Positions 15,918-24,820 are shown, numbered from the stretch's first letter. The stretch is 33,570 bases of DNA from Hyphomicrobiales bacterium (GCA_021775755.1 JAJFHE010000065.1:1-33570); one strand, 5' to 3'. Numbers and translations are program-made. Notes: generated by a model not told the origin, from the letters alone.

Positions 15918-17465
15918 TCAGCCGCTTTGCCGGGAAAGCTCGCCGAGACGTCTTTGAATGAAATCTTCAAGCGCTTCATCGACGGCTTCGTCCATCGGCG
16001 GGCGTTCATACTCGTTTAACATACGCTTCCACGTTTCATTTGCGCGTTCATGTTGCCATTTCGAACCATCGGCGGACCACTGTTCGAACGTGCCGTTGTC
16101 GGCGGTTTCGGATCGAAAGAACGCGGTCTCGAAATTGCGCTGTGTGTGGTCGCAGCCAAGATAATGGTTGCCGGGCCCGACTTCGGCGATGGCGTCGAGC
16201 GCCTGCGCTTCGGAAGACAGGTCGACGCCTTGCGCAAACGCCTGCAGCGCGGCGCAGCGGTCCGCATCCATGATGGTCTTTTCGTATCCGAGCGTCAGCA
16301 GTCCTTCCAGACATCCCGTGGCGTGGATGATGAAATTGACGCCTGCCAGAAATGCCGCCTGCAATTGCATGGCGCTCTCATAAGCTGCCTGTGCGTCGGG
16401 CACTTTCGAAGCGGTGAGTGCGCCGACGGAATGAAACGGCACGCCGAGACGCCGCGCCAGCGCCGAAGCGCAAAACTGGATCTGCATGCCTTCAGGTGTG
16501 CCGAATGTCGGCGCTCCGGTCTGCAGCGAAATGGGGCTTGCGAATGTGCCGAAAACGCCCGGCGCTCCGGGGCGGACAAGCTGCACGAGGCAGAGGCCCG
16601 CCAACGCCTCGGCTAGGAGTTGAGCCAGAGTGCCGGCGACCGTCACGGGGCTCATGGCCCCGGCCAGAATGAACGGCGACACGACAACCGCCTGATTGTG
16701 CCGGGCATAGACCTTGAGGGCGCCGACCATGGTTGCGTCCAGCACCAGCGGCGCGTTGGAATTGCTGACGGAGTAGATGCAGCAGTTGTTCTCCACAAAC
16801 TCATGGCCGAACGCGATCTTCGCCATGGCGACCGTGTCTTCGGCGCGTTCTGGTGCGGTAACGGCGCCCATGAATGGCTTGTCATTAAGACGCAGATGCG
16901 CCGCAATCATGCGCAGATGCCGTTCGGGCACCGGCACATCCTGAGGCTCGCACACGACGCCGCCGGAATGATGCACCGCGGGCAGGATGTGATGCAGCCG
17001 TGTGAAGTTCTCGAAATCCTCCATCAGGGCGTAGCGCCGGCCGCGCTCTATATCGTGCACGAATGGCGGTCCGAAACTGGGGCAGAAAAGGGTGCTGTCG
17101 CCACCGATGTCGACGGAGCGATCAGGATTGCGGGCATGCTGGCGAAAGACGCGCGGCGTGGTTGCCTGGATGATCGAGCGGCACATGCCGGTTTCGAAGC
17201 GCACCCTTTCACCTTGTACATCCGCGCCGGCATCCCGGAAGATCTGCAGCACTTCCGGGTCGTCGCGGAACTCCATGCCGACTTCCTTGAGGATCGCGTC
17301 GGCATTGCGTTCTATGAGTTCAAGCCCCTCTTCGTCGAGCAGCGTATAGACGCCGACCTGGCGGTGGATGAAGGGCAATTGCGGAGGCGCGGTGCCGACG
17401 CGTTTGCTGCGCCGCGCCGCGCGGCCGCCGCGTCTTGTCGCGTGGGTTTGCGGGGCCTTGCTCAC
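15918..17465 (-). CDS. Trimethylamine methyltransferase (MttB) superfamily protein, non-pyrrolysine
   Basis: MttB-superfamily protein of 515 aa with an uninterrupted frame, hence without a pyrrolysine amber codon, like the betaine-type members of the family. After a basic N-terminus (MSKAPQTHATRRGGRAARRS) come LPFIHRQVGVYTLLDEEGLELIERNADAILKEVGMEF, the family opening, then PSFGPPFVHDIERGRRYALMEDFENFTRLHHILPAVHHSGGVVCEPQDVP, and FIIHATGCLEGLLTLGYEKTIMDAD near the C-terminus. The start is GTG with a weak ribosome binding site. Classical MttB proteins transfer a methyl group from a quaternary or tertiary amine to a corrinoid protein; no corrinoid protein or activase gene is present in the window. 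It lies between the sulfotransferase (65-bp gap) and the aminotransferase (20 bp). Confidence 0.9.
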   Translation of the reverse strand: MSKAPQTHATRRGGRAARRSKRVGTAPPQLPFIHRQVGVYTLLDEEGLELIERNADAILKEVGMEFRDDPEVLQIFRDAGADVQGERVRFETGMCRSIIQATTPRVFRQHARNPDRSVDIGGDSTLFCPSFGPPFVHDIERGRRYALMEDFENFTRLHHILPAVHHSGGVVCEPQDVPVPERHLRMIAAHLRLNDKPFMGAVTAPERAEDTVAMAKIAFGHEFVENNCCIYSVSNSNAPLVLDATMVGALKVYARHNQAVVVSPFILAGAMSPVTVAGTLAQLLAEALAGLCLVQLVRPGAPGVFGTFASPISLQTGAPTFGTPEGMQIQFCASALARRLGVPFHSVGALTASKVPDAQAAYESAMQLQAAFLAGVNFIIHATGCLEGLLTLGYEKTIMDADRCAALQAFAQGVDLSSEAQALDAIAEVGPGNHYLGCDHTQRNFETAFFRSETADNGTFEQWSADGSKWQHERANETWKRMLNEYERPPMDEAVDEALEDFIQRRLGELSRQSG

Positions 17466-17492
17466 AAAATCGCGCTCGCCGGAACCAGAGAT

Positions 17493-17527
17493 TTGCCTGG
17501 TTGTCGAATTATTTTCATCTCAGGCAA
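17493..17527. repeat. Inverted repeat between sulfotransferase and mttB-like genes
   Basis: TTGCCTG (17493-17499) and CAGGCAA (17521-17527) are perfect 7-bp arms around a 21-bp AT-rich spacer. It falls in the 65-bp gap upstream of the mttB-like GTG start. It could be an internal operator or a weak attenuator; there is no T-run on either strand. Confidence 0.3.
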
Positions 17528-17530
17528 TTC

Positions 17531-18352
17531 CTAGGCCTCTCGTTCTGATATACCGTTACTATCGAATTCACGTCTCTGTACGGACGATCCGGGCGGCGTG
17601 AGTGCAAGGGCGCGAAGACGTTCGTAAAAGGGCCGGTGATGTTCAAGAAATCTGGCAAGCTGGGGCGCCTGTTGGGCAGCACGTGCGAACTTTTCCTCGC
17701 GTGCTTGCGCGGATTCCGGTTCCGAGCGCTGAATACCCCTGCTGCCGCTGACACTGCCATGCCAGCCCTCAACCTGCCCCCAGTCCTGCGGCAGCTCTTC
17801 GCTCGACCATTGAAACGCGCCCGGACAGGGGCTGAGGCCGATTTCGCGCCACCACCTGCCGATGATTTCATCCGGCGCCTCCTGGACGCTTTCGGCAATC
17901 ACAACGGGGGCGTCGATGCCAAGTTCGCGCACCAGCCAGTCGAAATGAAGCCATTGTGCCTCAAGACCGATTTCCTCCAGCGTGACGCCGTCGTCGAGCT
18001 TGAAGTAGGAGAGGATCGATTTGAGTGGATCACGGATCAGGAAACTGTGCGTGATGCGGCGCGCGAACGCGCGGTCGTCAAAGAGCTGCGGCACAACGTA
18101 GTAGCTCATGTCCTTGATGAAGACCGGGCCGGACAGGGCGGCTTCGAGCAGATCGCTGCGGACATCCGCGTAGGATTGCGGTCGCCCCACCTCAACATCG
18201 AAATGCGGCATCTCCCGAACCCGGCGGTGGACGTAGTAGTCGTACATGAACGGCTCGTGGAAACACGTGCAGTCGCCGCGTTCGCGCATGATGCGCTCAA
18301 TCGCCGTCGACATCGAGCGGGGATGGCTCCAAAGGGCGATGATCGGATGCAT
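17531..18352 (-). CDS. Sulfotransferase-like protein
   Basis: P-loop-fold sulfotransferase-family protein, 273 aa. The start at 18352 (MHPIIALWSHPRSMSTA) is preferred because AAGGA lies about 11 bp upstream and the family begins here; upstream extension is unlike the family. HPRSMSTAIERIM is the 5'-phosphosulfate-binding loop, and FLIRDPLKSILSYFKL carries the Arg/Ser pair that contacts the 3'-phosphate of PAPS. HEPFMYDYYV follows strand 2 as in this subgroup. The real acceptor is unknown, and many bacterial members of this subgroup are uncharacterised. It is divergent from the FAD-GcvT gene (134-bp spacer) and first in the minus-strand arm of the cluster. Confidence 0.8.
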   Translation of the reverse strand: MHPIIALWSHPRSMSTAIERIMRERGDCTCFHEPFMYDYYVHRRVREMPHFDVEVGRPQSYADVRSDLLEAALSGPVFIKDMSYYVVPQLFDDRAFARRITHSFLIRDPLKSILSYFKLDDGVTLEEIGLEAQWLHFDWLVRELGIDAPVVIAESVQEAPDEIIGRWWREIGLSPCPGAFQWSSEELPQDWGQVEGWHGSVSGSRGIQRSEPESAQAREEKFARAAQQAPQLARFLEHHRPFYERLRALALTPPGSSVQRREFDSNGISEREA

Positions 18353-18486
18353 GCCTTGTCCTTGCGCCCGTTTACGGGCTTCACATTCGGGTTCCGCCGC
18401 GATGATGACGCTAATGGCGATCTGCTGCAAAGCATGCCTTTGGTTACCATGGCCTGCAAGGCCGGCATCCATTATGGAACCGCGCC

Positions 18487-20934
18487 ATGACCGAACGTTC
18501 CGACGAGGCACAGATTGTAATTATCGGCGGTGGTGTGATCGGCCTGAGCATCGCGTATCACCTCGCGCAGCTGGGGTGTTCGGATGTGCTACTCCTGGAG
18601 CGCAACCAGCTGACCAGTGGAACGTCGTGGCACGCTGCGGGCATTGTCGGTCCATTGCGGGCAAGCATGAACCTGACCCAGCTGTCGATCTACGCAACGG
18701 AACTTTTCGGCCGTCTCGAGGCGGAAACCGGTCAGGCGACGGGCTACCGGCGCACTGGCGGGATGTGGCTTGCCCAGACGCCGGAAAGGATGATCGAGCT
18801 GAAGCGCATCGCGGCAATGGGTGCGATGTCGGGTCTCGATGCGCGTATGATCGGGCGCGACGAGATTTCCGCACGCGCACCGTTTCTGCACCTCGACGAT
18901 ATCGCCGGCGGCATGTGGGTCGCGGAAGATGGCCAGGTGAACCCGGTCGACCTTTGCATGGCCTATGCCAAGGGCGCGCGGGCCAAGGGCATACGCATCG
19001 TTGAAGGTGTCGGTGTTGCCAATGTCGATACCGCGGGCGACAGGGTGCGTGCCGTGCAGACGCTTCAGGGCAGTACGATAAGCTGCGATGCGGTGGTCAA
19101 CTGCGCAGGCGTGTGGTCGCGGGGGCTCGGTGCGTTGTCCGGGGTGCCAGTTCCAGTTCAGGCGGCCGAGCACATGTATGTGGTGACCGAGCCGATTGAC
19201 GGTCTGCCGGATCCCTTTCCGATCCTGCGCGATCTCGACGCGCGGATATACATCAAGGAAGACGCCGGCAAGCTTGTGCTCGGGGGCTTTGAGCCAAACG
19301 CCAAACCATGGGATGCGGGCAGTGAGGAAGGATCGACGCCTTACCTCATGTTTCCCGACGACTGGGAGCAATTCGAGCCGTTTATGGCGGCGGGACTGCA
19401 CCGGATACCACAGCTGTCGCAGACCGGCATCCAGCATTTCATGAACGGGCCGGAAGGTTTTACGCCCGATACAAGGCAGGTGATGGGCGAGTCACCGTTC
19501 TGCGACGGTTATTTCGTCGCCGCCGGGTTCAACTCGCTCGGCATCGTGTCATCGGCGGGCGCTGGACGGGTCATGGCGGAATGGCTGGTCGAGGGAGAGC
19601 CGCCGGTCGACGTCTGGGAAGTCGATATCGCCCGTTTTGCGCCGCACACCGCGACCCGGTCGTTCCTGCGTGAGCGTGTCGCCGAAGCGGTCGGCAATCA
19701 GTTCGACATGCATTGGCCCTACAAGCAGATGACGACGGCACGCGACCGCCGCCGCACGCCGCTTCATGATGCCCATGCCGCCCGTGGCGCTGTGTTCGGG
19801 GCCCCCGCCGACTGGGAGCGGCCGCTGTGGTTTGCCGAAAGCGAGGACGAGCGGAAGTTCAGCTACGGCTTCGGCGAACAGGCCTGGTGGAAAATGGCGG
19901 CGCGTGAAGCGGAATGCCTGCAGAACAGGGTCGGCCTGATTGAACTGACCCCGTTCAGCAAGTTTCTCATTGAGGGGCGCGGCGCCTGCCGTCATTTGCA
20001 AATTCTGTGCGCCAACGATGTCGATGTCGCGCCCGGGCATATTGTTTACACACAGATGCTGAACCGCCGCGGCGGCATTGAGGCCGATATCACCGTGGTC
20101 CGGCACGCAGAGGAATGTTTCTGCATATTTGGCGGGGCGGCGACCCGGTTCAAGGATTTCGCGTGGCTGAGGCGCGGTGTCGACGATATGGGAGACGCGG
20201 CGATCAACGATGTGACGACGCTTTATGCGGTGATCGGCGTGATGGGTCCGCAATCGCGCGAATTGCTGTCGCGTTTGAGCGATGCGGATTTCTCGGCCGA
20301 CGGTTTCCCCTACGGAACGAGCCGCCGTCTTGAACTTGGCCCGACCGTGGTGCGCGCTTCGCGGGTCAGTTTTGTCGGTGAACTCGGCTGGGAAATCTAT
20401 GCACCAAATGAATTTGCAGTTCACGTGCATGAGCTCCTGTGCGACGCGGGCGCAGATCTTGGGCTGGGCCACGTGGGCCACTTCTGCGTTGACAGTTGCC
20501 GCATGGAAAAAGGCTTCCGGCATTGGGGGCATGATATTGGACCGGAGGACACGCCCATTGAGGCCGGCCTTGGATTTGCGGTGTCGATGGACAAGAACGC
20601 CGATTTTATCGGGCGCGATGCGCTGCTGCGCCAGCGCGAGAAAGGTCTTGAGCGACGTTTGCTGCAATTCGCAGTCGACGGGGCGCATCCATTGTTGCTG
20701 CACGATGAGCGGATCCTTCGCGATGGCAAACCGGCTGGGCGTACCACATCGGGTGCGCGCGGTTTCAGGACCGGGCTTTCATTGTGCCTCGGCTATGTCG
20801 ATGCGGTGCCCGGTGAGCGCCGCGAGGATACGGCCACCGGAAACTACGAGGTCGAGGTTGCCGGCGAACGGTTTCCCCTCATTGTGCAGCACCGTGCGCC
20901 CTATGATGCCGCCGGTGTGCGCATGAGGGGCTGA
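18487..20934 (+). CDS. FAD-GcvT fusion demethylase 1 (sarcosine/dimethylglycine dehydrogenase family)
   Basis: An 815-aa two-domain enzyme. Residues 1-400 form a DAO-type FAD domain: dinucleotide motif VIIGGGVIGLSIAYHL, then TSGTSWHAAGI, in which His49 aligns with the covalent-flavin histidine of dimethylglycine and sarcosine dehydrogenases. VNCAGVWSR and VAAGFNSLGIVSSAGAGRVMAEWL close the domain. Residues about 430-810 are a GcvT-type folate-binding domain with IGVMGPQSRELL, VSFVGELGWEIY and MEKGFRHWGHDI. The family oxidises N-methyl groups and passes the one-carbon unit to tetrahydrofolate. It is followed 5 bp later by a paralogue and then dddP. Exact substrate is not determined by these motifs. 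Confidence 0.92.
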   Translation: MTERSDEAQIVIIGGGVIGLSIAYHLAQLGCSDVLLLERNQLTSGTSWHAAGIVGPLRASMNLTQLSIYATELFGRLEAETGQATGYRRTGGMWLAQTPERMIELKRIAAMGAMSGLDARMIGRDEISARAPFLHLDDIAGGMWVAEDGQVNPVDLCMAYAKGARAKGIRIVEGVGVANVDTAGDRVRAVQTLQGSTISCDAVVNCAGVWSRGLGALSGVPVPVQAAEHMYVVTEPIDGLPDPFPILRDLDARIYIKEDAGKLVLGGFEPNAKPWDAGSEEGSTPYLMFPDDWEQFEPFMAAGLHRIPQLSQTGIQHFMNGPEGFTPDTRQVMGESPFCDGYFVAAGFNSLGIVSSAGAGRVMAEWLVEGEPPVDVWEVDIARFAPHTATRSFLRERVAEAVGNQFDMHWPYKQMTTARDRRRTPLHDAHAARGAVFGAPADWERPLWFAESEDERKFSYGFGEQAWWKMAAREAECLQNRVGLIELTPFSKFLIEGRGACRHLQILCANDVDVAPGHIVYTQMLNRRGGIEADITVVRHAEECFCIFGGAATRFKDFAWLRRGVDDMGDAAINDVTTLYAVIGVMGPQSRELLSRLSDADFSADGFPYGTSRRLELGPTVVRASRVSFVGELGWEIYAPNEFAVHVHELLCDAGADLGLGHVGHFCVDSCRMEKGFRHWGHDIGPEDTPIEAGLGFAVSMDKNADFIGRDALLRQREKGLERRLLQFAVDGAHPLLLHDERILRDGKPAGRTTSGARGFRTGLSLCLGYVDAVPGERREDTATGNYEVEVAGERFPLIVQHRAPYDAAGVRMRG

Positions 20935-20939
20935 CTGCC

Positions 20940-23363
20940 ATGCTGAAGCACGCACGTCTGGTGATCGTCGGCGGCGGCGTCATGGGCGTATCGCTGCTCT
21001 ATCACCTCACGAAACTCGGTTGGCAAGACGTTGCACTCATCGAAAAGAACGAACTGACGGCGGGTTCCACCTGGCATGCGGCGGGCCTGTGTACGCATTT
21101 TGCACACAACCTGACAATCATGAACATGCGGGCGCATTCGGTGAAGCTTTACAGCGGCGCGCTGGAGGCGGAGACCGGTATTCCGGTTAGTTTTCACCAA
21201 TGCGGCGCGCTTCGGGTAACGCGTTCGCACGAGCGCATGGCCGAATTCCGCCATGTGCAGGGACTGGGGCGTTATGCCGGGTTCGACTTCAATATCCTGA
21301 GCCCGCAGGAACTCAAGGACATTTACCCGCTGGCGGAAGCCGACGGGCTTGCCGGCGCCGTTCACGAGCCTTTGGACGGCTATGTCGATCCGAGCCAGGC
21401 GACCCATGCGATGGCCGCCGGTGCGCGGGCGGGCGGTGCAACCATCATGCGCCATACCGAGGTCGAGGCGATTGACCGGCAGCCCGGCGGCGAATGGCGC
21501 ATCCGCACGCGGGAAGGCACGATCACTTGCGATGTCGTGGTCAATGCGGGCGGAACCTGGTGCCGTGAGATCGGCGAGATGATGGGTCTCGATCTGCCGG
21601 TCGTGCCGATCCTGCATCAATATCTCGTCACCGACAGGATCGGTGCCTATGCGGAGCTTGACCGGGAGCTGCCGATCATCCGCGACCCGGAAGAGAGCTG
21701 GTACGTGCGCCAGGAGCGCGATGGCGCCATCATCGGACCTTACGAGCGCGATGGCGTGCCGTGGAGCGTTGACGGGGTGCCGCCGGAGTTCGGTATGGAG
21801 TTGCTGCCACCCGATCTCGACCGCGTCGAGCACATCGTGGCGCAGGCGATGGAGCGCATTCCAGCGCTTGGCAACGCGGGCATCAAAACCATCGTCAATG
21901 GGCCGATCACCTTTACACCCGATGCCAACCCGCTCATCGGGCCTGCATTCGGCGTGCCGGGCGCCTGGCTCCTCACCGGTTCCTCGATGGGCGTCATGGA
22001 AGGCGGCGGGGCGGGCAAATTCCTGGCTGAATGGATTGTCGGCGGCGAACCGCCCATGGATGCGCTTGCCCTCGACCCGCGCCGGTTCGGCGACTATGCG
22101 GACCGCGGCTACCGCGTCGCAAAGGCGGTCGAGTGTTTCGGCAATCAGTTCGCCGTGCACTACCCTTATGAAGAGCGCCCGGCCAGCCGGCCCATCCTGC
22201 AGACACCGATACACGGTCGCTTGCGCGAGGCGGGTGCGCGGTTCGGCTTTGCCTATGGCTGGGAACGGCCGAACTGGTTTGCGCGCGACGGCGGCGCGGA
22301 ACCTTCTCTGACATTCGCACGGCCCGGCTGGTTCGATGCGGTGGCGGGCGAGTGCGATGCGGTGGCCCGGCGGGCCGGTCTTGCCGATCTGTCCGTGTTC
22401 TCGAAGTTCGAGATTTCAGCGTCCGGTGCGCACGAATTCATGGAAACGCTGGGCGCCAACCGGCCGCCGCGCCGCGATGGCCGGATCGGGCTGATGCATT
22501 CTCTCACCCCATCCGGCGGCGTGGCGTCGGAGTTCAGCGTCACGCGTCTGGCGGCGGACCGCTATTATCTGACGAGCGCCGCGGCAGCACGGCGGCAGGA
22601 TTTGGATCTCCTCAACCGGCATGCGGCGGCTACCGGCGGCGTTAATGTCTCCGACACTACGGAGGCGCGCGGCGTGATCGGGCTGATGGGGCCGCGCTCG
22701 CGGGACATTTTGCGAGCGGTGTCGGAGGCTGACCTCTCAGACGCTGCTTTCCCGTGGCTCACCGCGCGGGAGATATCGGTCGCCGGCGTGCCGGTTCTGG
22801 CGCTGCGCGTATCCTATGTCGGCGAGCTCGGTTGGGAACTGCATCATGCGATGAGCGACCAGGCGGGCATCTACGATGCGCTCGTCGAGGCGGGACGGCC
22901 GCACGGGCTCGGACATTATGGCGCCTATGCCATGAACGCCATGCGGCTCGAAAAAGGTTATCCCGCCTGGGGTGTCGACCTTTCAACCGAACGCACGCCG
23001 GTGGAAGCCGGCCTTGGCGCCATGGTGCGCAGCGAGGGCCGGCGGTTCACCGGCTGCGATGCGCTCGGCGCTCCTGAACTCAGCCTCGTGTTACTGGAAC
23101 TCGAAGAGGGTGCGTTTGACCCCTTCTATATGCACACCGTGTTTGCCGGGGATCGCGCTTGCGGGCTCGTCACCTCCGCCGCGTTCGGCCACCGCGCCGC
23201 AAAGATGCTTGCCTTTGCCTATGTCGAGGCAGAACTCGCCGCTCCGGATGCCACCTTCGATGTTGAAATCATCGGCGAGCGCCGTACCGCGCGCATTCTT
23301 GCCGAACCGCCCTACGATCCGGCGAACTCCAGGCTCCGCGGCTTTCCCCAAACTATCGCGTGA
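20940..23363 (+). CDS. FAD-GcvT fusion demethylase 2 (sarcosine/dimethylglycine dehydrogenase family)
   Basis: An 807-aa paralogue of the upstream gene. FAD domain: LVIVGGGVMGVSLLYHLTKLGW and TAGSTWHAAGLC (His46 as flavin-linking residue), DGYVDPSQATHAMAAGARAGG, VNAGGTWCREIGEMMG, and GSSMGVMEGGGAGKFLAEWIVGG. The GcvT domain has IGLMGPRSRDILR, VSYVGELGWELHHA and MRLEKGYPAWGVDLSTERTPVEAGLG. The ribosome binding site GAGGGG lies inside the end of the first gene, so the two are translationally coupled. The two proteins differ widely outside the motifs, which suggests different substrates or successive demethylation steps rather than a recent duplication. Confidence 0.92.
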   Translation: MLKHARLVIVGGGVMGVSLLYHLTKLGWQDVALIEKNELTAGSTWHAAGLCTHFAHNLTIMNMRAHSVKLYSGALEAETGIPVSFHQCGALRVTRSHERMAEFRHVQGLGRYAGFDFNILSPQELKDIYPLAEADGLAGAVHEPLDGYVDPSQATHAMAAGARAGGATIMRHTEVEAIDRQPGGEWRIRTREGTITCDVVVNAGGTWCREIGEMMGLDLPVVPILHQYLVTDRIGAYAELDRELPIIRDPEESWYVRQERDGAIIGPYERDGVPWSVDGVPPEFGMELLPPDLDRVEHIVAQAMERIPALGNAGIKTIVNGPITFTPDANPLIGPAFGVPGAWLLTGSSMGVMEGGGAGKFLAEWIVGGEPPMDALALDPRRFGDYADRGYRVAKAVECFGNQFAVHYPYEERPASRPILQTPIHGRLREAGARFGFAYGWERPNWFARDGGAEPSLTFARPGWFDAVAGECDAVARRAGLADLSVFSKFEISASGAHEFMETLGANRPPRRDGRIGLMHSLTPSGGVASEFSVTRLAADRYYLTSAAAARRQDLDLLNRHAAATGGVNVSDTTEARGVIGLMGPRSRDILRAVSEADLSDAAFPWLTAREISVAGVPVLALRVSYVGELGWELHHAMSDQAGIYDALVEAGRPHGLGHYGAYAMNAMRLEKGYPAWGVDLSTERTPVEAGLGAMVRSEGRRFTGCDALGAPELSLVLLELEEGAFDPFYMHTVFAGDRACGLVTSAAFGHRAAKMLAFAYVEAELAAPDATFDVEIIGERRTARILAEPPYDPANSRLRGFPQTIA

Positions 23364-23459
23364 CGCCAGCAGTGCTCAGGGGTGCATGAATGCTTCTTGG
23401 GCGACGCGGCACCGGCACCGCCTTAAGTTGTTGCCACGGTTATCACGCTGGAGGACACC

Positions 23460-24797
23460 ATGGCGTCATCGCCCTATTCGATCGCGGAGCGAAAAATCGA
23501 CCCAAGCCGCAGGCCGGCCGGCGGAATGAGGCCGGACAACACGCCCGACGACAATGACCGCGTTGAAATAGGCCCGACAAATCTCGCTTACGCGGAATGG
23601 GAGGCTGCGGGGCTTGAGTGCCCGGACCTTCAGGCGATGCGAAAGTTCCGCTGGGAACGCTTGACGCAGGCGATTGTCGACCGCGATCTTGCGGGCCTCC
23701 TCATGTATGACCCGCTGTCGATCCGCTACGCCACCGATACCACGCACATGCAGCTGTGGGCCGCGCACAATCCGTTTCGGGCGTGTCTGCTGCTGGCGGA
23801 CGGCCACATGGTGTTGTGGGAATATTCGGGGCTCGATTACATGTCCGGATACAACCCGCTCGTTAAAGACGTGCGCATGGGCGGGTCGTTTTTCTATTTC
23901 GCCACCGGCGATCGAACGGAAGAAAAGGCCGCCCTGTTCGCCGGTCAGATCGATGAGCTGATGCGTGCCCATGCCGGCGGCAACCGCCGGCTTGCGGTCG
24001 ACAAGATCCAGATTGCCGGGCTTCGCGCGCTCGATGAACTGGGCATAGATGTGCATGACGGCGAAGAAGTCACCGAGCTCACGCGCGCCATCAAGGGGCC
24101 CGACGAGATCAAGGCGATGCGGTGCGCCATGTGGGCTTGCGAGCAATCGGTCGCGGCCATGCGCGAGACGATAGAGCCCGGTCTGACCGAGAACGACGTG
24201 TGGGCGGAACTGCACAAGGAAAATATCCGGCGAGGCGGCGAGTGGATCGAAACGCGAATTCTGTCGTCCGGCCAGCGCACCAATCCGTGGTTTCAGGAAT
24301 GCGGGCCGCGCATTATCCAGAACAATGAAATCGTTGCGTTCGATACCGACCTCATCGGCTGCTATGGCATGTGTTCGGATATTTCACGCACGTGGTTCAT
24401 CGGCGACGGCCGGCCGAGCGACGAACAGCGCCGCGTCCATTCGATCGCTCATGAACACATCATGACCAACATGGAACTGCTCAAGCCCGGTGTGAGTTTT
24501 CGCGAATTGACCGAAGGCGGACATCAGTTGCCGGAGGAGTTTGTTGCGCAACGCTACGGCTCAAAGTTCCACGGCGCCGGCCTGTGCGACGAGTGGCCGT
24601 CGATCAAATATCCGATCGATTTTCACGAGCGCGGATATGGCGGCGTGCTTCGACCCGGCATGATTATGTGTGTCGAGGCCTATATGGGAACGGTCGGGGG
24701 TGCCGACGGCGTCAAACTGGAAGATCAGGTTCTGGTCACCGAAACCGGATACGAGAACCTGACGTACTGCCCGTTCGACGATCTTCTGATGAGCTGA
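23460..24797 (+). CDS. dddP: DMSP lyase DddP (M24 peptidase-like)
   Basis: Dimethylsulfoniopropionate lyase of the M24-peptidase fold, 445 aa, which splits DMSP into DMS and acrylate in the cytoplasm. The characteristic N-terminus is present (RKIDPSR...NTPDDNDRVEIGPT). The six ligands of the two metal ions fall at Asp295, Asp297, Asp307, His371, Glu406 and Glu421, and the catalytic base at Asp377 (HGAGLCDEWP). These are the same numbers as I recall for the structurally studied Ruegeria DddP. FRWERLTQAIVDRDLAGLLMYDPLSIRYATD and GGEWIETRILSSGQRTNPWFQECGPRIIQNNEI are further DddP-type blocks. GGAGG precedes the ATG. It is 96 bp after the second FAD-GcvT gene. Its M24 cousins (creatinase, ectoine hydrolase) lack this exact residue set. 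Confidence 0.93.
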   Translation: MASSPYSIAERKIDPSRRPAGGMRPDNTPDDNDRVEIGPTNLAYAEWEAAGLECPDLQAMRKFRWERLTQAIVDRDLAGLLMYDPLSIRYATDTTHMQLWAAHNPFRACLLLADGHMVLWEYSGLDYMSGYNPLVKDVRMGGSFFYFATGDRTEEKAALFAGQIDELMRAHAGGNRRLAVDKIQIAGLRALDELGIDVHDGEEVTELTRAIKGPDEIKAMRCAMWACEQSVAAMRETIEPGLTENDVWAELHKENIRRGGEWIETRILSSGQRTNPWFQECGPRIIQNNEIVAFDTDLIGCYGMCSDISRTWFIGDGRPSDEQRRVHSIAHEHIMTNMELLKPGVSFRELTEGGHQLPEEFVAQRYGSKFHGAGLCDEWPSIKYPIDFHERGYGGVLRPGMIMCVEAYMGTVGGADGVKLEDQVLVTETGYENLTYCPFDDLLMS

Positions 24798-24799
24798 CG

Positions 24800-24820
24800 C
24801 CCGGTCACTCGTGACCCGGG
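24800..24820. terminator. Stem-loop between convergent dddP and small exported protein gene
   Basis: CCCGG-TCAC and GTGA-CCCGGG form a strong stem with a two-base loop and one bulge, 3 bp beyond the dddP stop. It also covers the last codons and stop of the convergent small gene. No T-run follows, so it would be a bidirectional, imperfect terminator. Confidence 0.4.

Noticed and set aside
15918-17465. Pyrrolysine-containing trimethylamine methyltransferase.
   Set aside because: The frame has no in-frame amber codon, and no pyl genes are present; it belongs to the non-pyrrolysine part of the superfamily.
20940-23363. Calling the FAD-GcvT proteins DmdA (DMSP demethylase).
   Set aside because: DmdA is a single GcvT-type domain of roughly 370 aa without an FAD domain; both proteins here are fusions of over 800 aa with intact dinucleotide and flavin-linking motifs, typical of dimethylglycine/sarcosine dehydrogenases.
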